Shown: positions 52,651 through 62,133, counted from the stretch's first letter. The stretch: DNA of 64,000 nucleotides from Adhaeribacter arboris (GCF_003023845.1 NZ_PYFT01000001.1:1116001-1180000); one strand, 5' to 3'. Translations and numbers: made by a program. The notes: a model not told the origin generated them from the letters alone.

Positions 52651-54207
52651 ATGAGAAACGATACCGGTAACACGCAATCTATTTGGGAACACGGCGTAGA
52701 AATGCCTTTTACTACGAGCTTACAAGCCGATATGCAGTGCGATGTTTGTGTAGTGGGAGCGGGGATTTCTGGCCTAACAACCGCCTATCTACTTGCGCAA
52801 GAAGGAAAAACGGTGATAGTATTAGAATCAAAGGGTATTGGTGGGGGCGAAACTTCCCGCACCACGGCTCACCTCTCTAATGCTCTCGACGACCGTTACG
52901 ATAAAATTATTCAATTGCACGGCGAAAAGAACGCCCGGTTAGCCGCTGAAAGCCATACCCAGGCTATTCGCAAAATAGAAGAAATCGCGAAAAAAGAAAA
53001 TATAGATTGCGATTTTGAACGAGTAAACGGCTATTTATTTGTGCAGCCCAGCGACTCGGAAGAAGAACTGGATAAAGAATTAGATGCTTGCTGGAAATTA
53101 GGTTTTACCGGGGTAACCAAATTAAAAAAATGCCCGGTTCCAAGTTTATCCGAAGGTTCCGTTCTTTGTTTTCCCGATCAAGCGCATTTTCACCCGACGA
53201 AATATTTAGCTGGTTTAAGCAAGGCTATTTTAGAAAAAGAAGGTTGTTTAATTTTTACCCATAGCCACGTTCAATCTTTTGATAATAACGGCATTGTTCG
53301 GGTTAAAACCGAAGCGGGTTATACCATTTCGGCCAACCAGGTAGTAGTAGCTACTAATTCTCCCATTAACGATTGGATGGCTATCCACACCAAACAAGCT
53401 CCTTACCGCACTTACGTAATAGGTGTAAAAATATTGGAAGACGCGGTGCCAAATGCTCTTTACTGGGATAATTCGGATCCTTATCATTATATCCGGCTGG
53501 TAAAAGATCAGCATCCGGACGCCAATCAAGCCGGCCAGGATAAATATAATGTTATGATTGTGGGCGGCGAAGACCATAAAACCGGGCAGGAAACCGATGA
53601 GCAAGAACGATTGCGGTGCTTAGAAGAATGGACCCGGGAAAAATTTCCGATGGCCGGACAGGTAGTATATCGTTGGTCGGGTCAGGTGTTAGAGCCGGTT
53701 GATTATTTAGCCTACATTGGTAAAAACCCCGGCGAAGAGAATGTATACATTGCCACCGGCGATTCCGGGCACGGTATGACGCACGGCACCATTGCCGGTA
53801 TTCTGATCACCGACTTAATTATGGATCGCCCGAATGCTTGGGAAAAATTATACAATCCGGGCCGGGTAACTTTATCCGGACCTTCGGCTTTAGAATTTAT
53901 CAAGGAAAACGTGAACGTAGCCGCGCAATATACCGATTGGGTAACTCCCGGCGAAATTAGTGGTTTAGAAGAAGCCGAACCAGGTACGGGTAAAATTATG
54001 CGCAAGGGCGTGAACAAAATTGCTGTTTACTGCGATTTGAACGGAGTAATCCACGAACACTCGGCGGTGTGTCCGCATTTGGGTTGTATTGTTAACTGGA
54101 ATAATCTGGAAAAAAGCTGGGATTGTCCTTGCCACGGTTCCCGTTTTGATCCTTACGGAAAAGTAATAACCGGGCCGGCTTTATCGGATTTAGGCAAACC
54201 TTATTAA
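52651..54207 (+). CDS. FAD-dependent oxidoreductase fused to a Rieske domain
   Basis: 518 residues from the ATG at 52651; a TTG at 52588 would add 21. The N-terminal DAO-type FAD domain has VCVVGAGISGLTTAYLLAQE and GIGGGETSRTTAHLSN. GDSGHGMTHGTIAGILI closes it, and a linker follows. The last 90 residues form a Rieske domain with cluster ligands CPHLGC and CPCHGS spaced by about 16 residues. The enzyme should oxidise an amine or similar substrate and pass electrons via the [2Fe-2S] centre; the substrate is unknown. A perfect terminator follows. Confidence 0.9.
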   Translation: MRNDTGNTQSIWEHGVEMPFTTSLQADMQCDVCVVGAGISGLTTAYLLAQEGKTVIVLESKGIGGGETSRTTAHLSNALDDRYDKIIQLHGEKNARLAAESHTQAIRKIEEIAKKENIDCDFERVNGYLFVQPSDSEEELDKELDACWKLGFTGVTKLKKCPVPSLSEGSVLCFPDQAHFHPTKYLAGLSKAILEKEGCLIFTHSHVQSFDNNGIVRVKTEAGYTISANQVVVATNSPINDWMAIHTKQAPYRTYVIGVKILEDAVPNALYWDNSDPYHYIRLVKDQHPDANQAGQDKYNVMIVGGEDHKTGQETDEQERLRCLEEWTREKFPMAGQVVYRWSGQVLEPVDYLAYIGKNPGEENVYIATGDSGHGMTHGTIAGILITDLIMDRPNAWEKLYNPGRVTLSGPSALEFIKENVNVAAQYTDWVTPGEISGLEEAEPGTGKIMRKGVNKIAVYCDLNGVIHEHSAVCPHLGCIVNWNNLEKSWDCPCHGSRFDPYGKVITGPALSDLGKPY

Positions 54208-54249
54208 TGTTTTTTAATTCAATTTCATCCGGCAATTAAAACGAACATT

Positions 54250-54300
54250 TTACCAAACAAAAAGCCACTAATTAAAAGTTAGTGGCTTTTTGTTTGGTAA
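54250..54300. terminator. Perfect bidirectional terminator
   Basis: A 21-bp perfect stem (54250-54270 with 54280-54300, TTACCAAACAAAAAGCCACTA and its complement) surrounds a nine-base loop. It lies between the converging FAD-Rieske and DUF922 genes. Confidence 0.9.
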
Positions 54301-54352
54301 GAAAAATTTAAATTTTTAAAGGATGAAACGTATACGTATGGAACTAGAAAGA

Positions 54353-54946
54353 TTAGTTAGAAGCAGTATAATTATCCGTAGTAAATTCGGCCAATGATTC
54401 TAGTTGCGAAGCAACTGTTTTGGTCCAGTATGCTTGTTTTAAATCATCCAGGCCGTGCCGCGATTCATTATCGTACCGTTGTTGCGCTTTTTGCCAATCT
54501 GCAAAGACTTTGTTTACCACGGCTCTGAATTTAGTTTTATCGCCGGTACATAAGCTTTTTTGCTGGCTTAATTTCTGCCGGAGTAAGCGCGCGTAAACTT
54601 CCGTTAAATCGAAATGCAGTTGTTCGTGCTGCAATAGTTCTTCGGAAGTTTTATTTTTCGTCCAGGATTCGTTAACGGCAAACTGGCATTTTACGTCGTA
54701 TACCATTTGGTTGTTTTTGCAGGTGGCTTGCACCGCAATATTAGTGCTTGCCAAAGCGTGCAAAGGATCGTTAACATCCGCCTCCTTCTGAAAATCGTCC
54801 CAGGTTAATCTACGATTACTGTTCCAATCAATGTGCGCGTTAACTTCTTTTTTAGGAGTATTTTTAATTAAATTTATGAATAAATCTTGATTTGCAGGGG
54901 CGCTCTTCATCCAGAATAAGAGCACGAGAAAAATTTGAATAAGCAT
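54353..54946 (-). CDS. DUF922 family exported protein (putative Zn-dependent)
   Basis: 197 residues from the ATG at 54946; a TTG at 54991 would add 15 residues. The N-terminus is a signal sequence (LIQIFLVLLFWMKSAPANQ). The domain has RRLTWDDFQKEADVNDPLHA and the metal-binding-like LLQHEQLHFDLTEVYARLL, matching DUF922, which is thought to be a secreted peptidase-like family. The HEQLH pattern has Gln in place of one expected residue but keeps the HExxH frame. Substrate unknown. Confidence 0.75.
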   Translation of the reverse strand: MLIQIFLVLLFWMKSAPANQDLFINLIKNTPKKEVNAHIDWNSNRRLTWDDFQKEADVNDPLHALASTNIAVQATCKNNQMVYDVKCQFAVNESWTKNKTSEELLQHEQLHFDLTEVYARLLRQKLSQQKSLCTGDKTKFRAVVNKVFADWQKAQQRYDNESRHGLDDLKQAYWTKTVASQLESLAEFTTDNYTASN

Positions 54947-54994
54947 AGAATTCAACTGCCGGAATAATGATGAGTTACTACAATAACTCAAAAA

Positions 54995-56341
54995 TTAAGT
55001 TCTTCGTGCGAAACTGGCCGACAATTTTTTAAAGCGTAAAAATAACAAACAAGCAGCAATCGTTAAGCCGGTTAATAAACCTAACCAAATGCCATTTACG
55101 CCTAAACCCGCGTGAAAACACAAAAAATAACCCGTGGGCAAACCAATAATCCAATAGGCTAAAAGCGAAATAAAGCCGGGTACTTTTACATCTTCTAATC
55201 CTCTTAAAGCTCCTAATCCCACCACTTGTACGCCATCCGATAACTGAAATAAAGCCCCGATAATTAACAAACCACCGGCCATTTGAATGACCTGAATATC
55301 CGATACATATAACAAGGGAATCAGGCTTTTACCTAGTATTAATAATATCGCCATTACCGACATAAACATAAAAGCCATTAATATACTACTGTAGCCGGCC
55401 TGGCGCATTTGTTGGTACCTGCCCCGGCCTAATTCGTTGCTTACCCGGATAGTAGCCGCCGCCGCAATTCCGCTAGCCATCATGTAAGTTACGGCGGCTA
55501 CGTTTATGGCAATCTGGTGCGCGGCTAACTGTTTAGCGCCTAACCAGCCAATCATAATGGCCGAAAAGCTAAAAGCGCTCATTTCAAAAATCATTTGCAA
55601 GGCAATCGGGAAACCCAATTGAATAATCCGCCGCATGTGTTTGAAGGAAATAAGCTTGCGCTGTATTTTATACCGGTATTCGGCAAACCTAGGAGCCCGC
55701 CAAATGTACATCCCCATCATAACGGGCATCATAAGCCGAGCAATTAAGGTGGCGGTAGCAGCTCCTTGTAAACCTAACCGCGGAAATCCCAGATTGCCAA
55801 AAACCAGCAAATAATTCAAACCAAAATTTACAATGTTCGCCAGTACCGAAATATACATGGATTGGCGCGTTAAAGAGAGTCCTTCGGCAAATTGACGTAA
55901 TCCTTGAAAAATCATCAAGGGAATGAGCGAACAAAACAAAATTTGCAGATAAGGAATGGCCAGGCGAACTACTTCGGGGGGCTGGTGTAAGAAGTACAGG
56001 TAAGGAGCGAAGCTGTAACCTAATATAAAAAGAATTACTCCTAAAATAGAACAAACCAAAGTGCCGTTGAAAAGCAATAAGGAAATTCGACGGCGGTTCT
56101 TCCGTCCATCGGCCGAAGCAATCAGCGGGGTTATCCCCATGGATATACCTAAACCCCAAACCATAAACAAAGTAAAAACACTATTACCCAACGAAGCCGC
56201 CGCCAAAGGCAAAGTACCCGTGCGACCCACCATAATGCTATCGCAGACTGTTACCAGAATATGCCCCAACTGACTTAATACCACCGGATAGGCCAGATGG
56301 AAATTTTGCTTAAGATGAGATTGAAAGTCAGATGCCAGCAT
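54995..56341 (-). CDS. MATE family efflux transporter
   Basis: 448 residues from the ATG at 56341 (a TTG at 56371 is earlier). Twelve membrane helices. The start, HLAYPVVLSQLGHILVTVCD, with SIMVGRTGTLPLAAASLGNS, and the second-half repeat GFPIALQMIFEMSAFSFSAIM are typical of MATE/NorM pumps, which export cationic compounds using Na+ or H+. Substrate unknown. It is followed by the DUF922 gene with a small gap on the same strand. Confidence 0.92.
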   Translation of the reverse strand: MLASDFQSHLKQNFHLAYPVVLSQLGHILVTVCDSIMVGRTGTLPLAAASLGNSVFTLFMVWGLGISMGITPLIASADGRKNRRRISLLLFNGTLVCSILGVILFILGYSFAPYLYFLHQPPEVVRLAIPYLQILFCSLIPLMIFQGLRQFAEGLSLTRQSMYISVLANIVNFGLNYLLVFGNLGFPRLGLQGAATATLIARLMMPVMMGMYIWRAPRFAEYRYKIQRKLISFKHMRRIIQLGFPIALQMIFEMSAFSFSAIMIGWLGAKQLAAHQIAINVAAVTYMMASGIAAAATIRVSNELGRGRYQQMRQAGYSSILMAFMFMSVMAILLILGKSLIPLLYVSDIQVIQMAGGLLIIGALFQLSDGVQVVGLGALRGLEDVKVPGFISLLAYWIIGLPTGYFLCFHAGLGVNGIWLGLLTGLTIAACLLFLRFKKLSASFARRT

Positions 56342-56425
56342 GCAGAAGATTAAAATTAATTGGGCCGGCAAAAGTACGATAATTTTAGAAGTTCCGCTCT
56401 ACCGCTTATTTATAATCTAAATGTA

Positions 56426-57532
56426 CTATGATAACGCACGTAAGCCAGTATGAAGGCGTTCTAGAGCTTCGTGCAAATGGGCAGGCTCTAAGGCAAACGA
56501 AATTCGGGCAAACCCAGGCGCTCCAAAGTAATCACCGGCTAGCAGCTCTAAAGCGTATTTTTCTTGTAAGTACTGGCACAGAGCAATGCTACTATCCAGC
56601 CATTTTCCATCTGGTGTTTTTTTATGTAAATAAGCGTTTAAATCGGCGAAAATGTAATAAGTTGCTTCAGGCTCGTTAAATCGAATGTTACCCATTTCCC
56701 GCAACTTAGAACAAATAAAAGCTCGGTTCTCAGTCAGAATTTTTTGCATGGGTTCGAGTACCTCCTGGTAGTTTTGCAAAGCAACGGCTGCCGCCACCTG
56801 CGTAAAGGGGCTTACCCCAGAGATAGTGGTTTCCTGAAATTTAAAACAGGTTTGATAATACTTCTCAGGAACTATAAGATAACCTATCCGCCAACCCGAC
56901 ATGGCAAACGCTTTGGAAAAACCATTGACGATTACAAACCGTTCATGCTCATCGTGGAATTCTAACAAAGAAGGTACGCGGCCGGTAAAAGTTACTAAAT
57001 CATAAATTTCATCTCTTAAAACAATAATTTCCGGATGTTCTTTCAAGATTGAAAGTATCCTTTTTATATCGGCTTCCGAGTAAATTCGGCCCCTGGGATT
57101 ACCCGGGTTGCATAATATAAATAAACAGGTTTTAGAGGTAATTGCTGCCGCTAGTTTCGTTGGGTGAATGGTATAATTATCGACAGGTAAGGTAGGGACC
57201 ATTATCAGTTTTGCCGGTACTTCGCTTATTAATGCGTAAAAGCCGGACCAATTGGCGACCGGAGCAATTACCTCGTCGCCGGGCCGCAATACCGCCCGAA
57301 ATAAATTAAATAAGGCTTGTTTTACCCCGGCAGTAATTAAAATTCTATCCGGTGATACTTGAACATTATTTACATTCTGGTAGCGTTGAACAATTGCTTC
57401 TCGTAAAACAGGTAAACCTTCGGTGGGCCCGTAAGAAGTGTAGCCTTGTTGAATAGCGTTAATGGCTGCTCTCCGCACAATTTCGGCCGTGGAGAAACAG
57501 GCTGCTCCCGAAGCCATACTTATTGTTTTCAT
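56426..57532 (-). CDS. Fold-type I PLP aminotransferase or C-S lyase, in the egt operon
   Basis: 368 residues. The PLP lysine is Lys207 in VNGFSKAFAMSGWRIGYL. Other signatures are TAGVKQALFNLFRAVLRPGD, LFILCNPGNPRGR (the family usually has NPNNPTG) and RDEIYDLVTF. The N-terminus is about 30 residues shorter than typical aspartate aminotransferases. It lies 14 bp after egtD in the same direction. In bacteria, the last step to ergothioneine is a PLP-dependent C-S cleavage (EgtE). This gene is a candidate for that role, but an ordinary aminotransferase is equally possible from sequence alone. Confidence 0.8.
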   Translation of the reverse strand: MKTISMASGAACFSTAEIVRRAAINAIQQGYTSYGPTEGLPVLREAIVQRYQNVNNVQVSPDRILITAGVKQALFNLFRAVLRPGDEVIAPVANWSGFYALISEVPAKLIMVPTLPVDNYTIHPTKLAAAITSKTCLFILCNPGNPRGRIYSEADIKRILSILKEHPEIIVLRDEIYDLVTFTGRVPSLLEFHDEHERFVIVNGFSKAFAMSGWRIGYLIVPEKYYQTCFKFQETTISGVSPFTQVAAAVALQNYQEVLEPMQKILTENRAFICSKLREMGNIRFNEPEATYYIFADLNAYLHKKTPDGKWLDSSIALCQYLQEKYALELLAGDYFGAPGFARISFALEPAHLHEALERLHTGLRALS

Positions 57533-57546
57533 TGGAAGAACTGATT

Positions 57547-58542
57547 TTAGCCGACGGAAAATAAAACATCGGCAAAATAGTGATTCTTATCCGTAAAAAT
57601 GAGCTGCGTTTTTAAATCTGCTTCCGCCGCTAATACCTGAATTTCGGCTTCTGAGAATTTATAAGAAGATTCGGTATGAATGGCTTCCCAGGCTTGTAAG
57701 TTTAAAGTAAAATCTAAATCCTGCAAGGTAACTTCTTGATCCTGAGTACTAATTAAATAACTTCTCATTTCCCCGCTTATCGGATTATACTCGGCAAAAT
57801 GCTGAAAGTTATTCAGCTCGAAATTGCCGGTAAAAGTTTCGTTAATTCTGCGTAAGAGATTAAAATTAAAAGCGGCTGTTATACCTTCCGCATCATCGTA
57901 GGCCTGTCGGATTAAACGGGGATCTTTTTTTAGGTCAAATCCTATTACTAACTGATCGCCTGCTTGCAGAAACTGACATAGTTTTTTTAGAAAAATTTTA
58001 ATTTCTGCAAAAGGAAAGTTACCAATGTTAGATCCTAAAAAAAATATAACTTGCCGCATTCCTGACTCTCGTTTTAATTGCGCCAAAGCTTTAAAATAAT
58101 CGCCGGCTAAAGGCACCACCGGTAATTGCGGTAACTCTAGAGCTAAATTACTCTGCAACTCCTGCAAAGCATCCAACGAAATATCTAACGGAACAAAGGT
58201 GAAATTAGTTTGCCGTTGCAGGAGAGAACGAAGCAAAATTTTGGTTTTTGTAGCATCGCCCGCCCCTAAATCCACCAAATTAAAAGGTTGAGCGGAGCAA
58301 AAACCAGATATAATTTCTTCTTTCTGATAGGTAAAAATTTCTGTTTCGGCCCGGGTAAGGTAATAATCCGGCAAATCCATTATTTTTTGAAAAAGCTTGC
58401 TACCCGTAGCATCGTAAAAGTATTTCGACGATAAGGTTTTCTGCTTTTTAGTTAATCCTTGCACCACATCTTGGGCAAATTGCTGTTGCTCGAACGGCAG
58501 ATTAGTAATATTTACAACGTTGGGGTACAAATCGTTTTTCAT
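57547..58542 (-). CDS. egtD: L-histidine N-alpha-methyltransferase (EgtD)
   Basis: 331 residues from the ATG at 58542. EgtD trimethylates histidine to hercynine using SAM. The N-terminal DVVQGLTKKQKTLSSKYFYD, TRAETEIFTYQKEEII, FNLVDLGAGDATKTKILLRS (SAM-binding) and FFLGSNIGNFPFAEIKIFL are diagnostic of the family. A longer frame to 58581 overlaps egtB. Two bases separate egtB's stop from the start, so the genes are coupled. Confidence 0.92.
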   Translation of the reverse strand: MKNDLYPNVVNITNLPFEQQQFAQDVVQGLTKKQKTLSSKYFYDATGSKLFQKIMDLPDYYLTRAETEIFTYQKEEIISGFCSAQPFNLVDLGAGDATKTKILLRSLLQRQTNFTFVPLDISLDALQELQSNLALELPQLPVVPLAGDYFKALAQLKRESGMRQVIFFLGSNIGNFPFAEIKIFLKKLCQFLQAGDQLVIGFDLKKDPRLIRQAYDDAEGITAAFNFNLLRRINETFTGNFELNNFQHFAEYNPISGEMRSYLISTQDQEVTLQDLDFTLNLQAWEAIHTESSYKFSEAEIQVLAAEADLKTQLIFTDKNHYFADVLFSVG

Positions 58543-58544
58543 GT

Positions 58545-59822
58545 TTATTTTGCCGCGAGCCGAATGCCGGTAAATTGCCACCGTTTATCCGGGTGAAAAA
58601 AGTTACGGTAAGTAGGACGAATGTGGCTGCGGGGTGTCGCACAAGAGCCCCCACGTAATACCATTTGATTAATCATAAATTTACCATTATACTCGCCCAG
58701 AGCTCCTTCCGCTTTATTATACCGCGGATAAGGCTGATAAGCACTGTACGTCCACTCCCAAACATCGCCTAATAATTGATTAGCAGCCGGCTGCTCCCCT
58801 GAAAAAGGTTGCGGGTCGTAAGATCCGTTTTCTAAAAAGTTGCCGAGTTTCCGGCTAGGTAAATAGTGCTTAGCTGCTACTTCCCATTCAAATTCGGTTA
58901 GTAAACGTTTTCCGGCCCAATTCGCAAAAGCATCGGCTTCGTAAAAACTAATGTGCGTAACCGGAGCGGCTACATTCACTTTTTGTAAACCGTGCAAGGT
59001 AAAGCGATACCAACCATCCGCTTGTTTGGTCCAGTATAAAGGAGCTTCCCATTGCTCCTGTTGCGCCAAGTCAAAACCTTCGTGCAGCCAATATTTAAAA
59101 TTCTGGTAACCGCCGGCTTCCATAAATTCCAAGTATTCCTGGTTGGTTACTAATTGATTCCGAAAAGCAAATTCATCTAACCAAACCTGGTGCACACTTA
59201 ATTCGTTATCGAAACAAAAATCAGTACCGGTATAACCAATTTCATATAAACCCGATGCTACCGATAAGTATTCTGGTTTAGGTAGATTAATAGCCGGGCT
59301 CACGTATTTTTCCGCGGGCAGTAAAGCCGGCACTAGGGGATTGGTACTAAGAATGTATTTGATATCTGTAACAAGTAGTTCCTGGTGTTGCTGTTCGTGT
59401 TGCAAGCCCAACTCAAACAACGGCAATAATTCTGCATAAGAGTTTTCGCTAAGTTGGTTAAGTAATTCCGTGATATGCTCGTTTACGTAAGCCCGGTACT
59501 GATAAATTTCTGCCAGCGGCGGACGGTTAAGGGTGCCCCGGGTCTGGCGTAAAATCCGGCTGCCAATAGAGTTGTAGTACGAGTTAAATAAAAAATTATA
59601 ATCCGGATGAAATACCTTATAGTTTGGGGCGAATTTTTGTAATAGAAAAGTTTCAAAAAACCAACTGGTATGAGCCAAATGCCATTTCGGCGGACTAACA
59701 TCCACGATGGGTTGTACAACAGTATCTTCGGGCAATAGCGGTCGGCATAAAGCTTCCGTTTGTTCGCGAACTTGCCCGAAGCGTAGTAGATAATTTTCCG
59801 TATTAACCGCCAGAACGTCCAT
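58545..59822 (-). CDS. egtB: Ergothioneine biosynthesis sulfoxide synthase (EgtB)
   Basis: 425 residues. An N-terminal DinB-like domain carries the iron ligands: His51 (WHLAHTSWFF), and His142/His146 (LQHEQQHQELL). The C-terminal FGE-sulfatase domain has DEFAFRNQLVTNQEYLEFM, RLLTEFEWEVAAK and GDVWEWTYSAY, with GGSCATPRSHIRPTYRNFF at the end. EgtB joins hercynine to a cysteine thiol with O2. No EgtA or EgtC gene is nearby, which fits either direct use of cysteine or genes elsewhere. It is the first gene of egtB-egtD-PLP. Confidence 0.92.
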   Translation of the reverse strand: MDVLAVNTENYLLRFGQVREQTEALCRPLLPEDTVVQPIVDVSPPKWHLAHTSWFFETFLLQKFAPNYKVFHPDYNFLFNSYYNSIGSRILRQTRGTLNRPPLAEIYQYRAYVNEHITELLNQLSENSYAELLPLFELGLQHEQQHQELLVTDIKYILSTNPLVPALLPAEKYVSPAINLPKPEYLSVASGLYEIGYTGTDFCFDNELSVHQVWLDEFAFRNQLVTNQEYLEFMEAGGYQNFKYWLHEGFDLAQQEQWEAPLYWTKQADGWYRFTLHGLQKVNVAAPVTHISFYEADAFANWAGKRLLTEFEWEVAAKHYLPSRKLGNFLENGSYDPQPFSGEQPAANQLLGDVWEWTYSAYQPYPRYNKAEGALGEYNGKFMINQMVLRGGSCATPRSHIRPTYRNFFHPDKRWQFTGIRLAAK

Positions 59823-60046
59823 CCTGAATATCTCCTTTCAATTTGTTTTCGTTAAAACTTATTTAATCCCGAAATGTTTAAATCACTTCAGTTCATGAAG
59901 TACAAGAAACGGTAAAGCTAAAAAATAATAATTTTAAATTTTAGGTTCTAATAACCACTTAATGAATGGAAACACTTTAAAAAGAAAGCTGTAGAAAGGT
60001 TAAAGCAACTAAATATTTCCTGTTTTTAAAATAATTATTTTGAATT

Positions 60047-61126
60047 ATGCCTTTACATGCCGCCGTGCAAAAAAAAATACTTTTGTTTAAGTTTGATGCC
60101 CGTACTTCGCGGGGAGCAATGCAGCAACATGTGGTGTATTATTTAAAAATTTGGAGTGATCTTGAGCCAGAAATAATAGGAGTGGGGGAATGTGCTCCCT
60201 TGCCGGGTTTAAGTCCGGAATACGGACCAGAATACGAGACTTGGCTTTATAGTTGGGTAAATCAGTTTAATGATTTACACTTACAGGAAGACAATTTACT
60301 ATTATCGGAGTTAATCCAAAACTTTAATTTAACATATTGGCCTTCTGTGGTTTTCGGATTAGAAACGGCCCTTTTGGACTGGCAAAACCAAGGACAAAAA
60401 AGATTATTCTTTAATTATTTTTCGAATTCTGAAGCGGGTATTCCCATTAATGGTCTTATCTGGATGGGTGATCGGGCGTTTATGCAGCACCAGATAGAAA
60501 AAAAACTCCAGGAAGGTTATTCTTGTTTAAAATTAAAAATCGGAGGATTGGATTTTGAAACGGAATTAAAGCTTTTACGACAAATCCGGGAAGTAGCTTC
60601 TAGTCAAAATCTAACCATTCGGCTGGATGCCAACGGCGCTTTTTCTCCGGCCGAGGCGCTGCAAAAGTTAGAACAATTAGCTAAATATGATATTCATTCC
60701 ATTGAGCAGCCCATTAAGCCGAAGCAAACAGATGCCACGGCCCATTTATCTAGGCAATCGCCCATTCCTATTGCTTTGGATGAAGAATTAATTGGTCTAG
60801 TAGAAAGTAAAGAAAAACTAAATGTATTGTCAGCTATTCGACCCGCATATATTATTTTAAAACCGACTTTATTGGGTGGTTTTGCGGCTACTCAGAAATG
60901 GATTAATCTAGCCGAAACGCAAGGAATAGAGTGGTGGATCACCTCGGCCTTAGAATCTAATATTGGCTTAAACGCGATTAGTCAATTTACCGCCGAATTT
61001 GATCTAAAGCGAGAGCAAGGCCTGGGAACGGGTCAGTTATACGAAAACAATATACCCTCGCCTCTTCAGATTCAAATGGGAAAATTATATTATGATGCTA
61101 CTGTTAATTGGGGAAAGTTAAGTTAA
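60047..61126 (+). CDS. menC: o-Succinylbenzoate synthase (MenC)
   Basis: An enolase-superfamily dehydratase of 359 residues that makes o-succinylbenzoate in menaquinone synthesis. The active site is complete: Lys162-x-Lys164 (KLKIGG), metal ligands Asp194 (RLDANG), Glu220 (IEQP) and Asp245 (LDEE), and Lys272 (ILKPTLLGG). The capping domain opens with IIGVGECAPLPGLS. It lies 47 kb from the other men genes and is monocistronic. Confidence 0.92.
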   Translation: MPLHAAVQKKILLFKFDARTSRGAMQQHVVYYLKIWSDLEPEIIGVGECAPLPGLSPEYGPEYETWLYSWVNQFNDLHLQEDNLLLSELIQNFNLTYWPSVVFGLETALLDWQNQGQKRLFFNYFSNSEAGIPINGLIWMGDRAFMQHQIEKKLQEGYSCLKLKIGGLDFETELKLLRQIREVASSQNLTIRLDANGAFSPAEALQKLEQLAKYDIHSIEQPIKPKQTDATAHLSRQSPIPIALDEELIGLVESKEKLNVLSAIRPAYIILKPTLLGGFAATQKWINLAETQGIEWWITSALESNIGLNAISQFTAEFDLKREQGLGTGQLYENNIPSPLQIQMGKLYYDATVNWGKLS

Positions 61127-61311
61127 AAAACAAAAATCATTTATAATGTAAAGTAAGTACTTCGACGAAATTAGTTTAGATTACCATTTATAGTAGCTGG
61201 ATGATTACCAAATAATTATTAGTCGAGCAACGTACAACTAATAACGAAAAACTACTTAGATTAAAATAATAGGAATGTTTGATTTTACTTAACTTCTACA
61301 GCTATTTAGGT

Positions 61312-62019
61312 TTACTTATTTTCCAATTCTTTTTCCAGTTGGGTTTTAGCCCGGGGAACACCAATACTGGCTTTTTCGGCTATTAAATGCAAGTTAGAGC
61401 GTTTGGCTACGGCGGGTAAGTTGGGATCAATTACAAACACGGGCACTCCGCGGGGCACATAATCAATTAACCCGGCCGCTGGGTAAACCAACAACGACGT
61501 ACCTACTACCATAAAAGCATCTGCTTCCTGCGCTTCTTCTACCGCCGTTTCCATCATAGGAACCATTTCACCGAACCAAACAATATTGGGCCGCAGTTGA
61601 GAACCTTTTTCGCAAAGATCGCCCATTTTTAACTCCCAACCATCCATTGGGTACACTAAGTTTTCATCCACGGTACTTCTGGATTCGAACAATTTACCGT
61701 GTAAATGCACCACATTCGTAGAACCGGCCCGTTCATGAAGATCGTCTACATTTTGCGTGATGATTATTACCTCGTACTTTTCTTCTAATTTGGCTAAAGC
61801 TAAATGACCCAGGTTTGGCTTTACCTGGTGCGCCTTTTTGCGTCGCTCGTTATAAAAGTTCAAAACCAGTTCCGGATTTCGTCGCCAACCCTCCGGCGAG
61901 GCAACGTCCATTACATCATAACCTTCCCATAAACCATTCGCATCCCGAAAAGTGGCAATGCCGCTTTCGGCGCTAATACCTGCTCCCGTTAAAACTACTA
62001 TTTTCTTACGTGCGGCCAT
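61312..62019 (-). CDS. NAD-dependent protein deacylase (SIR2/CobB family), without zinc cysteines
   Basis: 235 residues. Signatures: VLTGAGISAESGIATFRDA, TQNVDDLHERAGS and the catalytic His107 in VVHLHGKLF; PNIVWFGEMVPMME, MVVGTSLLVYPAAGL complete the NAD fold. The small domain that normally has four zinc-binding cysteines in two CxxC pairs carries only one Cys (LCEKG). This appears usual for the Bacteroidota subfamily, but its fold must be stabilised differently. Substrate acyl group unknown; the Tyr-x-x-Arg pattern of desuccinylases is not seen. Confidence 0.88.
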   Translation of the reverse strand: MAARKKIVVLTGAGISAESGIATFRDANGLWEGYDVMDVASPEGWRRNPELVLNFYNERRKKAHQVKPNLGHLALAKLEEKYEVIIITQNVDDLHERAGSTNVVHLHGKLFESRSTVDENLVYPMDGWELKMGDLCEKGSQLRPNIVWFGEMVPMMETAVEEAQEADAFMVVGTSLLVYPAAGLIDYVPRGVPVFVIDPNLPAVAKRSNLHLIAEKASIGVPRAKTQLEKELENK

Positions 62020-62075
62020 TGTTGTTCTTTATAAATTAATACTGATATTAATTTCTTAAGTTAAATTAAGGTAAT

Positions 62076-62112
62076 AAAAAAGCGAAGTAAATTTAATTAC
62101 TTCGCTTTTTTT
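62076..62112 (-). terminator. Terminator after topA
   Basis: AAAAAAGCGAAGTAA (62076-62090) pairs perfectly with 62097-62112 in a 15-bp stem around a six-base loop. On the minus strand it lies 21 bp beyond the topA stop codon and is followed by a T run. Confidence 0.88.
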
Positions 62113-62133
62113 GCTGCTAAATATCTTAAAAAC

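Noticed and set aside
61205-61245. Small palindrome TTATTAGT/ACTAATAA after menC
   Set aside because: Only 8 bp of stem with no T run; too weak to call as a terminator.
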